Source: CAMDTE01 sp964504345 (GTDB taxonomy: Bacteria > Bacteroidota > Bacteroidia > Flavobacteriales > Schleiferiaceae). Taken from it: 64,000 nucleotides of DNA. The stretch's first letter is position 1. Each line of letters opens with the position of its first letter. Positions 1 to 8,541 of this stretch are shown in pieces. The DNA lies in the NCBI GenBank assembly GCA_964504345.1, contig CAZDDX010000002.1, positions 62,001-126,000 on the forward strand. The letters are read 5' to 3'. A model generated the notes under the pieces. That model was not told the origin of the DNA, did no database searches, and was given only the letters and a program-made list of their open reading frames with translations. The position numbers and the translations under genes are program-made.

Positions 1-2249
1 CCTTTCTTGGCCTTTCCATCTGCGCAGCACGCCTTTTCTTCACCTGCAGCGGCAACGGCAGTGTCCTTGGCAGCTCCCATGGAGGCGCAGCAGGATTTGC
101 CTTCACCAGCATGCATCTCGGTGCCGTGGCACGATTCAGTGCCTGCATGACCCGCAGCACCTTCGTTGATGAACGGTGCAATCACCAAAGCCACGATGGA
201 CGTCAACTTGATGAGGATGTTCATGGACGGGCCAGACGTATCCTTGAAGGGATCACCTACGGTGTCGCCGGTAACGGCTGCTTTGTGCGGCTCAGAACCT
301 TTCTTGAACGGCTGACCGTCGATCATTACTCCTTTTTCAAAGCTCTTTTTGGCGTTGTCCCAAGCGCCGCCGGCGTTGTTTTGGAACATGCCCATCAACA
401 CACCGCTCACGGTAATGCCGGCCAGCAAGCCGCCCAAAGCTTCCGGACCGAAAGCGAAACCAACGATTACTGGAGACAAAAGCGCCAAAGCACCGGGGGC
501 AATCATTTGGCGGATAGACGCCTGAGTGGAAATTTCAACACACTTTTCGTACTCTGGCTTCGCGGTTCCTTCCATGATGCCTGGAATCTCGCGGAACTGA
601 CGGCGAACCTCTTTCACCATTTCCATGGCTGCCTTGCCCACCGCGCTGATGGCCAAGGAGCTGAAGAAGAACGGAATCATGGCGCCCACAAACAACATCG
701 CCAAAACCTCAGCCTTGTAGATGTCGATTCCGGTGATGCCGGCCAATCCAACATAGGCCGCAAACAAAGCCAACGCGGTCAAGGCTGCAGAGGCAATGGC
801 AAAACCCTTTCCGGTGGCAGCAGTGGTGTTGCCCACCGCGTCCAAATTGTCCGTACGCTCACGTACTTCTGCGGGAAGGTGGCTCATTTCCGCAATGCCG
901 CCCGCGTTATCCGCAATCGGGCCGAAGGCGTCGATGGCCAACTGCATGGCCGTAGTAGCCATCATGCCGGCAGCCGCAATGGCTACCCCGTACAAACCAG
1001 CCAAAGCATATGCTCCGTAAATACCGCCCGCCAAAATCAAAATCGGCAACACCGTAGATTCCATACCGATGGCCAAACCACCAATGACGTTGGTGCCGTG
1101 ACCCGTGCCGGACTTCTGCACAATGCTGTCCACCGGACGACGTCCCATGGAGGTATAGTACTCGGTTACCAAGCTCATCAAGGTTCCTACTACCAAGCCG
1201 AGGATGATGGACCAGAATACATCCATGGAGGTAATTACGGTTTGAACGTCACCTCGTGAGAAGGTCATTTCGGCAGGCAACATCCAATCAATCAAGAAAT
1301 AAGATGAAACCGCAGTCATTACCATGGAACTCCAGTTGCCCATGTTCAGAGCGTTCATTACGGAGCTGTCTTCTCCTTTAATGCGCACAAAAAACGTTCC
1401 TGCAATGGAGAAAAGAATACCCAAACCAGCGATGATCATGGGCAACAAAATGGGGGCAAGACCGCCGAAATTATCAGCACTTACTACCTCACGGCCCAAA
1501 ACCATGGTGGCCAACATGGTGGCTACGTAGGAACCAAACAAATCGGCGCCCATTCCGGCTACGTCGCCCACGTTGTCGCCCACGTTGTCCGCAATGGTGG
1601 CGGGGTTACGCGGATCGTCTTCCGGAATGCCGGCTTCAACCTTGCCCACCAAGTCAGCGCCGACGTCTGCTGCCTTGGTGTAAATACCGCCGCCAACGCG
1701 TGCAAACAAAGCAATGGATTCAGCACCCAGCGAAAATCCAGCCAACACCTCTAAGGCTTGGGCAATGGGGTACATTCCTTCAAAAACGATGTACAAAGTA
1801 CCTAGGCCCAATACCGCTAAACCGGCAACGCCCAATCCCATCACCGTACCTCCGGTGAAAGAAACAGCCAAGGCCTTCTTCAAGGAAGTGCGAGCAGCTT
1901 GCGTAGTGCGGACGTTCGCCTTGGTGGCGATGTTCATTCCAATCCAGCCGGCAAAAGCGGAAAAAACAGCGCCAATGACGAATGCTACCGCAATAACCCA
2001 GTCGGTGTGGTCTTTTACTTTCTCCAATTCCGCAGACCAGCCCAACAGAACAGCTGCTACAACGACGAATACGGACAAAACGCGCCATTCGGCACGCAAA
2101 AAGGCTTGTGCCCCACGGGCAATGTAACCGGCCAGTTCCACCATGTTGGCGTCTCCAGCGTCTTGCTTGTTGACCCACAGGGCCTTCACAATCATAACTA
2201 CCAGACCAACCAGGCCAAGCAGCGGAATCAGGGTTGTGATGTTTTCCAT
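1..2249 (-). CDS. hppA: Membrane-bound proton/sodium-translocating pyrophosphatase, 3' end outside window
   Basis: Hydrolyses pyrophosphate in the inner membrane and pumps H+ or Na+. The minus-strand reading begins MENITTLIPLLGLAGLVVM and continues through many hydrophobic segments. The pyrophosphate-binding region is present (AADVGADLVGKVEAGIPEDD then NVGDNVGD). The segment GNTTAATGKG has Ala where K+-independent enzymes carry Lys, so by family rule this is the K+-dependent type; the pumped ion is undecided. After the usual end (GDPFKDTSGPSMNILIKL, then a last membrane helix ending APFINEG) the frame runs on into a Gly/Ala-rich tail with two CC pairs and further Cys and His, still open at base 1. 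The start is the ATG at 2249-2247. pdhB lies upstream on the same strand, ending at 2290. Confidence 0.95.
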   Translation of the reverse strand, partial: MENITTLIPLLGLVGLVVMIVKALWVNKQDAGDANMVELAGYIARGAQAFLRAEWRVLSVFVVVAAVLLGWSAELEKVKDHTDWVIAVAFVIGAVFSAFAGWIGMNIATKANVRTTQAARTSLKKALAVSFTGGTVMGLGVAGLAVLGLGTLYIVFEGMYPIAQALEVLAGFSLGAESIALFARVGGGIYTKAADVGADLVGKVEAGIPEDDPRNPATIADNVGDNVGDVAGMGADLFGSYVATMLATMVLGREVVSADNFGGLAPILLPMIIAGLGILFSIAGTFFVRIKGEDSSVMNALNMGNWSSMVMTAVSSYFLIDWMLPAEMTFSRGDVQTVITSMDVFWSIILGLVVGTLMSLVTEYYTSMGRRPVDSIVQKSGTGHGTNVIGGLAIGMESTVLPILILAGGIYGAYALAGLYGVAIAAAGMMATTAMQLAIDAFGPIADNAGGIAEMSHLPAEVRERTDNLDAVGNTTAATGKGFAIASAALTALALFAAYVGLAGITGIDIYKAEVLAMLFVGAMIPFFFSSLAISAVGKAAMEMVKEVRRQFREIPGIMEGTAKPEYEKCVEISTQASIRQMIAPGALALLSPVIVGFAFGPEALGGLLAGITVSGVLMGMFQNNAGGAWDNAKKSFEKGVMIDGQPFKKGSEPHKAAVTGDTVGDPFKDTSGPSMNILIKLTSIVALVIAPFINEGAAGHAGTESCHGTEMHAGEGKSCCASMGAAKDTAVAAAGEEKACCADGKAKK

Positions 2250-2289
2250 AGTCTATAAAATGAAAATCAGGGGATTTGGTGTTTTGAAT

Positions 2290-3273
2290 TTAAGCGTTTT
2301 GGTAAGCGACTTCCCGAACAACGGACTTGACTTGATCCACGGAAGGCAGGAATGCCTCCATCAAGGTTGGGGCGTAGGCTGCGGGGGTGTCCGCGGTGGT
2401 CAAACGGCGAACGGGGGCGTCCAAGTAATCGAAGGCACGCTTTTGAACCATGTAGGCAATCTCCGTGGAGATGCTGCCCAATGGCCAAGCCTCTTCAACG
2501 CAAACCAATCGGTTGGTTTTTTTCACGGACTCAATGACGGTGTCGTAGTCGATGGGGCGAACCGTGCGCAAGTCAATGACCTCACAGGAAATACCCTCTT
2601 CGGCCAACTGCTCCGCAGCGGCTAAGGCCACCTTGATGATTTTGCCAAAGGACACGATGGTTACGTCCGTTCCGGGGCGTTTGATGTCCGCCACCCCAAT
2701 GGGGATCAAGTATTCTTCTTCAGGTACTTCGCCCTTGTCGCCGTACATCTGCTCGGACTCCATGACCAAAACGGGGTCGTCGTCGCGGATGGCAGACTTC
2801 AACAAACCTTTCAGGTCATAAGGAGTGGAAGGAACCACCACTTTCAAGCCGGGACAATTGGCGTACCAGCTCTCAAATGCTTGGCTGTGAGTTGCTCCCA
2901 GCTGTCCTGCTGAGGCGGTTGGTCCACGGAAAACAATGGGGATGTTGAATTGACCGCCGCTCATTTGACGCATTTTGGCGGCGTTGGAAATGATCTGGTC
3001 GATGGCCACCAACGAAAAGTTCCATGTCATGAACTCCACAATCGGACGCAATCCATTCATGGCCGAACCCACAGCAATGCCGGCAAAACCAAGCTCTGAA
3101 ATGGGGGTGTCCAGCACCCGTTTGGGGCCAAACTCGTCCAACATGCCTTTGGAAGCCTTGTACGCACCGTTGTACTCGGCAACCTCTTCGCCCATCAAAT
3201 AGACGCGTTCGTCGCGGCGCATTTCTTCGCTCATGGCCTCAGCCACCGCTTCGCGGTATTGAATAACTCTCAT
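2290..3273 (-). CDS. pdhB: Pyruvate dehydrogenase E1 component, beta subunit
   Basis: Beta chain of the thiamin-diphosphate-dependent E1 of the pyruvate dehydrogenase complex. The protein of 327 residues begins MRVIQYREAVAEAMSEEMRR and has the family segments MGEEVAEYNGAYKASKG, RVLDTPISE, the region around PIVFRGPTASAGQLGATHSQ, and the C-terminal transketolase domain with DLRTVRPID and CVEEAWPLG. The length matches the family. The frame is open up to 3363, but homology and the ATG at 3273 favour this start, because the extra 30 residues would cross the promoter region and look unlike the family. No alpha subunit is adjacent. A TATTTTTG promoter element lies upstream at 3299-3306, facing away from etfB. 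Confidence 0.95.
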   Translation of the reverse strand: MRVIQYREAVAEAMSEEMRRDERVYLMGEEVAEYNGAYKASKGMLDEFGPKRVLDTPISELGFAGIAVGSAMNGLRPIVEFMTWNFSLVAIDQIISNAAKMRQMSGGQFNIPIVFRGPTASAGQLGATHSQAFESWYANCPGLKVVVPSTPYDLKGLLKSAIRDDDPVLVMESEQMYGDKGEVPEEEYLIPIGVADIKRPGTDVTIVSFGKIIKVALAAAEQLAEEGISCEVIDLRTVRPIDYDTVIESVKKTNRLVCVEEAWPLGSISTEIAYMVQKRAFDYLDAPVRRLTTADTPAAYAPTLMEAFLPSVDQVKSVVREVAYQNA

Positions 3274-3298
3274 GGTGTTGCGCTTGCTATAAGGTCGG

Positions 3299-3306
3299 CA
3301 AAAATA
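3299..3306 (-). promoter_or_regulatory. Bacteroidota -7 promoter element for pdhB
   Basis: On the minus strand this reads TATTTTTG, an exact match to TAnnTTTG, 25 bases before the pdhB start. It faces away from a matching plus-strand element at 3321-3328 with 14 bases between. No convincing -33 TTTG is visible. Confidence 0.55.
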
Positions 3307-3320
3307 CGGCAAGCGTGCCG

Positions 3321-3328
3321 TACTTTTG
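3321..3328 (+). promoter_or_regulatory. Bacteroidota -7 promoter element for etfB
   Basis: TACTTTTG matches TAnnTTTG and lies 52 bases before the etfB start codon. It forms the right arm of a divergent pair with the pdhB element; the segments ATACGGC and GCCGTAC between them extend the symmetry. Confidence 0.55.
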
Positions 3329-3380
3329 CGAATCTCAGACGCATGCCCATTAAAAATGCTCAAATTTCAATCCGAAGCTC

Positions 3381-4130
3381 ATGAAAATATTGGTCTGTAT
3401 CAGCCACGTGCCGGATACCACCTCCAAAATCCAGTTCACGGCCGACGGTGCCGCATTGGACGCACAAGGCATTCAGTTTGTCATCAATCCGCACGACGAA
3501 TTTGGCCTGACCAAGGCGCTCCAAATGAAGGAAGCCGGTTTGGCTACCCAGGTGACCGCCATAACGGTTGGCGACGCCAGCGTGGAACCTACGTTGCGCA
3601 AGGCCTTGGCCATTGGTGCGGACGACGCCGTGCGCATTGACGCGCGTCCGGAGTCCGGCAATCAGGTGGCGCAGTGGATTGCCGAATACGTTCAGGCCAA
3701 TCCCTACGAATTGGTGCTTTGCGGCATTGAATCCATTGACTACAACGGGGGAACGGTTCCCGGCTTGTTGGCCCACCGCATGGGTGCTGCCTTTGCCAAC
3801 GCGTGCATCGGATTGGAGTTGTCCGGCACGAACGCTACAGTGCTTCGCGAGATCGACGGCGGCAAGGAGAAACTCACGGCTTCCCTTCCGTTGGTAGTAG
3901 CCGGCAAAAAAGGTTTGGTGGAGGAATCCGAGCTGCGCATTCCCAACATGCGGGGCATCATGGCGGCGCGCACCAAGCCCTTGGCGGTGATTGCCCCCAG
4001 TGCGGTAGCCGCGCAGGTGGTGTCGCAACGGTTTGAAAAGCCCGTGGGCCGCACTTCCGTTCGTTTGATCGACAAAGACAATTTGGGCGAATTGGTTCGC
4101 CTGCTCCACGAAGAAGCTAAAGTCATTTAA
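3381..4130 (+). CDS. etfB: Electron transfer flavoprotein, beta subunit
   Basis: Small subunit of the FAD/AMP heterodimer that carries electrons from acyl-CoA and other flavin dehydrogenases to ETF:quinone oxidoreductase. The 249-residue protein starts MKILVCISHVPDTTSKIQF and carries the family patterns FVINPHDEFGLTKALQMKE, an adenine-binding region around LVLCGIESIDYNGGTVPG and SELRIPNMRGIMAARTKPL. Length is normal. etfA follows after 10 bases, so the two are surely cotranscribed. Transcribed divergently from pdhB. Confidence 0.96.
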   Translation: MKILVCISHVPDTTSKIQFTADGAALDAQGIQFVINPHDEFGLTKALQMKEAGLATQVTAITVGDASVEPTLRKALAIGADDAVRIDARPESGNQVAQWIAEYVQANPYELVLCGIESIDYNGGTVPGLLAHRMGAAFANACIGLELSGTNATVLREIDGGKEKLTASLPLVVAGKKGLVEESELRIPNMRGIMAARTKPLAVIAPSAVAAQVVSQRFEKPVGRTSVRLIDKDNLGELVRLLHEEAKVI

Positions 4131-4140
4131 TCCCAGCACC

Positions 4141-5091
4141 ATGGTCCTCATTTTTGCAGAAACTTGGAACGGAACGTTCAAGAAGTCCACTTTTGAAGCG
4201 GTTCAGTACGGCGCGCAATGCGCTCAATCGCTGGGAACCGAGGCCGTTGCCGTTGTTTTTGGCGCCGCTTCTGATGACCTCGCGGCCCTGGGCGCCTATG
4301 GCGCCCAACGCGTCCTCCACCTCACCAACGCCTCCGCTTTCGAACCCATCGCCTACGGAACTGCCTTGGCCGCATTGGCCAGCCAGCACCAGGCGCGCCT
4401 GGTGGTGGTCAGCGCTACCGCCAACGGCAAATCCCTCACCCCCTTTGTTGCGGGTGCCTGGGACGCTCCGGCCCTCACCAACGTATTGGCCCTGCCCACC
4501 TCGTTTGCTCCCCTAACGGTTCGCCGCGGGGCCTTCTCCTCCAAAGGATTGGAAGATGCCTCGGCCTCGGGCAACCGCGCGGTAGTAGGATTGGTGCCCA
4601 ATTCCGTTGGACTGGGAACCGTCGGCACGCAAACGGCTGCCGTTGAAGCAGTGGAAACAAACGCCGCCGGAAAAAGTACCTCGGTAGAATTGCAAGTTGC
4701 GTCCGGCAAAATTCCGTTGCCAGAAGCAGAGCGCGTAGTCTCTGCCGGTCGGGGCATGAAGGGCCCAGAAAACTGGAACCTCATTGAAACTTTGGCACAA
4801 GAACTGAACGCAGGCACCGCCTGCTCCAAGCCGGTGTCTGACATCGGTTGGCGCCCCCACTCCGAACACGTGGGCCAAACCGGCATCCAGATCAACCCGC
4901 AATTGTACATCGCCATTGGCATCAGCGGAGCCATTCAGCATTTGGCCGGCGTCAGCAGCTCAAAAACCATTGTGGTCATCAATTCGGATGCGGAAGCACC
5001 TTTCTTCAAGGCAGCGGATTACGGCGTGGTGGGAGATGCTTTTGAGGTAGTGCCCAAGTTGACGGAGGCCCTGCGCGCCTTCCACGCGTGA
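4141..5091 (+). CDS. etfA: Electron transfer flavoprotein, alpha subunit
   Basis: Large, FAD-binding subunit of the electron transfer flavoprotein. The 316-residue product starts MVLIFAETWNGTFKKSTFEA. The C-terminal FAD domain is clear: LPEAERVVSAGRGMKGPENW, then EHVGQTGIQINPQLYIAIGI, SGAIQHLAGVSSSKTIVVIN and DAEAPFFKAADYGVVGD. Partner of etfB immediately upstream. It is followed after 52 bases by the bifunctional nuclease gene; no terminator is visible between them. Confidence 0.96.
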   Translation: MVLIFAETWNGTFKKSTFEAVQYGAQCAQSLGTEAVAVVFGAASDDLAALGAYGAQRVLHLTNASAFEPIAYGTALAALASQHQARLVVVSATANGKSLTPFVAGAWDAPALTNVLALPTSFAPLTVRRGAFSSKGLEDASASGNRAVVGLVPNSVGLGTVGTQTAAVEAVETNAAGKSTSVELQVASGKIPLPEAERVVSAGRGMKGPENWNLIETLAQELNAGTACSKPVSDIGWRPHSEHVGQTGIQINPQLYIAIGISGAIQHLAGVSSSKTIVVINSDAEAPFFKAADYGVVGDAFEVVPKLTEALRAFHA

Positions 5092-5143
5092 TGCCCGCCG
5101 GTCGTCGATTTTCTAATACTGTCTTAGCTACCCCTCGCTAGCC

Positions 5144-5716
5144 GTGGATACCCGCGTTCCTTTGGTGGTCAAAGGCCTCACCTACAGTGAGCGTCCCAGC
5201 GGGTCCTACGCTTTGGTATTGGGCACGGAAGACGGTCTTTTGCGCATTCCGGTAGTCATTGGTGCGTTTGAAGCGCAGAGCATCGCCATTGCCTTGGACC
5301 GTATGGCACACCCGCCCCGGCCCATGACCCACGACTTGTTCCAAAGTATGCTAGCGGCCTTTCACGTGCAAATCCTTGAGGTAACGCTCACGGCTTTGGA
5401 GGAAGGGATTTTTCGCGCCACGCTGGTATGCGAACAAGAAGGACACGAGTGGCGGTTTGACGCCCGGCCGTCGGATGCCATTGCCATGGCTTTGCGGCAG
5501 CAAGCACCCATCTTCGCTACCCAAGAGGTCGTTCGGTCTGCGGGAGAACAAATGGAAAACGGCTCGGTTGAAACATCGGTTCCCGCGGCACCTGCCGTCC
5601 ATTCCGCACAACCGACGGATGAGTTGCGCCAAGAGCTCCAGGATGCATTAGCCAACGAAGACTACGAACGGGCCGCAAATCTGCGGGACGAACTGCATCG
5701 ACGCGGGGCGCTTTAG
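5144..5716 (+). CDS. Bifunctional nuclease (BFN, DUF151) with C-terminal UVR motif
   Basis: Residues 1-130 match the BFN/DUF151 fold: GSYALVLGTEDGLLRIPVVI, then GAFEAQSIAIALDRM, an MTHDLFQSML helix, and RFDARPSDAIAMALRQQAPI, the most conserved stretch of the family. A short UVR (UvrB/UvrC-type) helix pair closes the protein (RQELQDALANEDYERAANLR). Family members are described as nucleases with RNase and DNase activity, but the cellular role in Bacteroidota is not established. Start is a GTG at 5144; no in-frame ATG is better placed. 190 residues, usual length. Lies between etfA and nupC on the same strand. Confidence 0.88.
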   Translation: MDTRVPLVVKGLTYSERPSGSYALVLGTEDGLLRIPVVIGAFEAQSIAIALDRMAHPPRPMTHDLFQSMLAAFHVQILEVTLTALEEGIFRATLVCEQEGHEWRFDARPSDAIAMALRQQAPIFATQEVVRSAGEQMENGSVETSVPAAPAVHSAQPTDELRQELQDALANEDYERAANLRDELHRRGAL

Positions 5717-5754
5717 AACAAATCACCACGTAAAAAATCCCGTACCTTAACCCC

Positions 5755-7050
5755 ATGGATTGGACCACCTCCCTGCGCGCACTCGGATCGATGTTGCTTT
5801 TGATTGGTGTATTGGCCTTGGTCAGCGACAACCGCAAGCGAATTCCATGGGCGTTGGTGGGCAAAGGCTTGTTGATACAGTTCTTTTTTGCCTTTTTAAT
5901 CCTGCGCGTGAACGCCGTCACCCAAGGGTTTCAAGCAGTCGGTCAAGTATTTGTGAACATCCTGGGTTACACCCGCGAAGGCAGCCTCTTTCTGTTCGGC
6001 TCTTTGATTTCCAACACGGACACCTTTGGCTACATCTTTGCCTTTCAAGTACTGCCCACGGTCATCTTTTTCAGCGCCTTCACCAGCTTGATGTACTACT
6101 GGGGCATTCTTCAAAAAATCGTTTGGGTTTTTGCTTGGGTCATGCGCTGGACCCTGAAAGTCTCCGGTGCGGAAAGTTTGGCCGCGGCCGGCAACATCTT
6201 TTTGGGCCAAACCGAAGCCCCCTTGTTGGTCAAACCGTACATCGGTAAAATGACCCGCAGCGAACTCCTCAGCCTGATGACGGGCGGAATGGCCACCATT
6301 GCGGGCGGCGTCCTCGCCGCTTACATCGGCTACCTCGGCGGGGACAGCGAGGAGTCCAGGCTCTTTTTTGCCAAGCACCTTTTAGCCGCCTCCGTCATGA
6401 GCGCTCCAGCAGCCATTGTGGCCGCTAAAATTTTAGTTCCGGAAACGGAAGAGTTCAACAAAGACATGCACATCAGCCGCGAATCCAATGGCGATCATTG
6501 GTTGGACGCTTTGAGCCGCGGCACCACCGACGGTCTAAAACTAGCCGTCAACGTTGGGGCCATGCTCCTCGTCTTCACCGCCCTGATTTACTTGGTGAAC
6601 TCCATTTTGGCCGACGGTATTGGCGCCTACACCGGCCTGAATGCTTGGACCGCCTCCATCTCTGACGGTCGCTACACGGCCTTCAACCTTCAGGCCATCC
6701 TGGGGCTTACCCTGGCTCCTCTCACCTGGCTGATGGGCGTGAATTGGGCCGACGCCGCCTTAGTGGGTCAGCTGCTGGGTGAAAAAACCATTTTGAATGA
6801 ATTTTACGCTTACGTCACCCTGGGCAACCTGATTGAAACGGGTGCCCTGACCGACGTCAAAAGCCAAGTCATGGCCACCTACATCTTGTGCGGCTTCGCC
6901 AACTTTGCGAGCATCGGCATCCAAATTGGCGGCATCGGCACCCTGGCCCCGCACCGTCGATCGGACCTCAGCAAACTGGGCCTACGCGCACTTGTGGGAG
7001 GCACCGTTGCCTCCTTATTTACCGCCGTTTTGGTGGGCTTATTCTATTGA
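5755..7050 (+). CDS. nupC: Concentrative nucleoside transporter (NupC/CNT family)
   Basis: Cation-coupled importer of nucleosides across the inner membrane. The 431-residue protein is hydrophobic throughout and carries CNT signatures: FQVLPTVIFFSAFTSLMYYW, the substrate-binding NIFLGQTEAPLLVKPYI, MTGGMATIAGGVLAAYIGYL, and the C-terminal LCGFANFASIGIQIGGIGTL. Bacteria often have about 400 residues in this family, so it is full length. thyA starts 8 bases after its stop, suggesting one mRNA for nucleoside salvage and thymidylate synthesis. Confidence 0.94.
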   Translation: MDWTTSLRALGSMLLLIGVLALVSDNRKRIPWALVGKGLLIQFFFAFLILRVNAVTQGFQAVGQVFVNILGYTREGSLFLFGSLISNTDTFGYIFAFQVLPTVIFFSAFTSLMYYWGILQKIVWVFAWVMRWTLKVSGAESLAAAGNIFLGQTEAPLLVKPYIGKMTRSELLSLMTGGMATIAGGVLAAYIGYLGGDSEESRLFFAKHLLAASVMSAPAAIVAAKILVPETEEFNKDMHISRESNGDHWLDALSRGTTDGLKLAVNVGAMLLVFTALIYLVNSILADGIGAYTGLNAWTASISDGRYTAFNLQAILGLTLAPLTWLMGVNWADAALVGQLLGEKTILNEFYAYVTLGNLIETGALTDVKSQVMATYILCGFANFASIGIQIGGIGTLAPHRRSDLSKLGLRALVGGTVASLFTAVLVGLFY

Positions 7051-7057
7051 TCGTCTC

Positions 7058-7939
7058 ATGCAGCAGTACCACGACCTCCTGCGCCGCGTTTTGGCGGAAG
7101 GTGTTGAAAAAGAAGACCGCACCGGAACGGGAACCGTCAGCGTATTTGGACACCAAATGCGTTTTGACCTGCGCCAAGGATTTCCCCTGCTGACCACCAA
7201 AAAGGTCCACTTCAAAAGCATCGTGCACGAGCTGCTTTGGTTCCTGGCGGGAGACACCAACATCCAGTACCTGGCCCAAAACGGCGTGCGGATTTGGGAC
7301 GACTGGCCGTACGCGAAGTTCCAAAAATCACCAGAGTTTGACGGCAGCAGCATGCGCGAATTTGCGCAGCGCGTGGCCACAGACGCTTCCTTTGCCGCCC
7401 AATGGGGCGAATTGGGGCCCGTCTACGGCTACCAATGGCGTTCGTGGCCCGGACCCAACGGCACCTCCGTGGACCAAATGAAACAGGTCCTGCACCAATT
7501 GCAGCACCAACCGGATTCCCGCAGGATCATCGTTTCTGCCTGGAATCCTGCCTACCTGGATCAGATGGCCCTTCCCCCCTGCCACGCCTTCTTTCAATTT
7601 TACGTGGCCAACGGGGAGCTCTCCTGCCAGCTCTACCAGCGCAGCGCGGACATATTCTTGGGAGTGCCGTTCAACATTGCCTCCTACGCCCTCTTGGTGC
7701 ATTTGGTGGCGCAGGCCACCGGCCTGCGCGTGGGCGAATTCATCCACACCCTGGGCGACGCCCACATCTACCGCAACCACCTGGACCAAGTCCATACCCA
7801 ATTGCAACGGGATTTCCGCCCGCTTCCCCAATTGGTGCTGAACCCAGAAGTACGCGACCTCTTCGCCTTTACCTACGACGACGTACAACTCACGGGGTAC
7901 GATCCCCATCCGGCCATTGCCGCAGACGTTGCCGTATGA
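7058..7939 (+). CDS. thyA: Thymidylate synthase
   Basis: Methylates dUMP to dTMP with methylenetetrahydrofolate. The protein starts MQQYHDLLRRVLAEGVEKED (ATG at 7058) and contains RTGTGTVSVFGHQMRFDL, the active-site region MALPPCHAFFQFYVANGELS with the nucleophilic Cys, and LYQRSADIFLGVPFNIASYA. At 293 residues it is about 30 longer than the E. coli type; the extra residues sit in the small domain after NGVRIWDDW, where some ThyA proteins also have insertions. A longer reading frame reaches upstream into nupC but the homology begins at this ATG. The stop overlaps the folA start in ATGA. Confidence 0.97.
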   Translation: MQQYHDLLRRVLAEGVEKEDRTGTGTVSVFGHQMRFDLRQGFPLLTTKKVHFKSIVHELLWFLAGDTNIQYLAQNGVRIWDDWPYAKFQKSPEFDGSSMREFAQRVATDASFAAQWGELGPVYGYQWRSWPGPNGTSVDQMKQVLHQLQHQPDSRRIIVSAWNPAYLDQMALPPCHAFFQFYVANGELSCQLYQRSADIFLGVPFNIASYALLVHLVAQATGLRVGEFIHTLGDAHIYRNHLDQVHTQLQRDFRPLPQLVLNPEVRDLFAFTYDDVQLTGYDPHPAIAADVAV

Positions 7940-8448
7940 CGCACCCCGCGCCCAAAATCACCTTGGTGGTAGCCCACGACCGCAACCGCCTGATTGGCGG
8001 CCAAAACACGCTGCTTTGGCACCTACCCAACGACCTCCAGCACTTCAAAACACTCACCACCGGCGGCGCCATCGTGATGGGCCGTTTGACGTACGATAGC
8101 ATCGGTCGTCCGTTGCCCAAACGTCTGAACTTGGTGATTTCCCGCAACCCAGCGCTTGAACTTCCCGGCACCGAAGTACACCTCAATCTGGACGCTGCCC
8201 TTCAAAGCGCGCGCGCTCAAGGCTACGAAGAGGTTTTTGTGGTGGGCGGTGGAATGCTCTACGCGGAGGCCTTGCCGCTGGCGCATCGGTTGGAAATTAC
8301 GGAGATCGACGCCGAATACACGGGCGATACTTGGTTCCCCAGCTACCAAAACGACCCTTCGTGGGTTTTGACGCAAGAAACCCAGCATCCCGCAGACGAA
8401 CGCCATCCGCACGCCTTCGTTTTTCGCACCTACGAGCGTCGCATTTAG
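7936..8448 (+). CDS. folA: Dihydrofolate reductase
   Basis: Reduces the dihydrofolate made by ThyA back to tetrahydrofolate using NADPH. The 170-residue protein shows ITLVVAHDRNRLIGGQNTLL, the substrate region WHLPNDLQHFKTLT with the catalytic acidic residue, VMGRLTYDSIGRPLP, and EVFVVGGGMLYAEALPLA. Start ATG at 7936 overlaps the thyA stop by four bases, so translation is probably coupled. A strong hairpin terminator follows 42 bases after the stop. Confidence 0.97.
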   Translation: MTHPAPKITLVVAHDRNRLIGGQNTLLWHLPNDLQHFKTLTTGGAIVMGRLTYDSIGRPLPKRLNLVISRNPALELPGTEVHLNLDAALQSARAQGYEEVFVVGGGMLYAEALPLAHRLEITEIDAEYTGDTWFPSYQNDPSWVLTQETQHPADERHPHAFVFRTYERRI

Positions 8449-8490
8449 TTTGGCGAAGAGAATGGTTTGAATTCAGAGGCCGCAGAGCAC

Positions 8491-8519
8491 AAAAAAAGGC
8501 GCCTTCGGCGCCTTTTTTT
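8491..8519. terminator. Bidirectional intrinsic terminator between folA and clpX
   Basis: Seven A, the stem GGCGCC, loop TTC, the stem GGCGCC, seven T. The symmetry serves the convergent folA (plus) and clpX (minus) transcripts. Confidence 0.93.
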
Positions 8520-8541
8520 GATCCAAACCGTCGCTAAAAAC

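Noticed and set aside
111..1259. 382-codon open frame opposite hppA
   Set aside because: Antisense to conserved pyrophosphatase sequence; composition (His, Gln, Arg, Asn) is that of a shadow frame.
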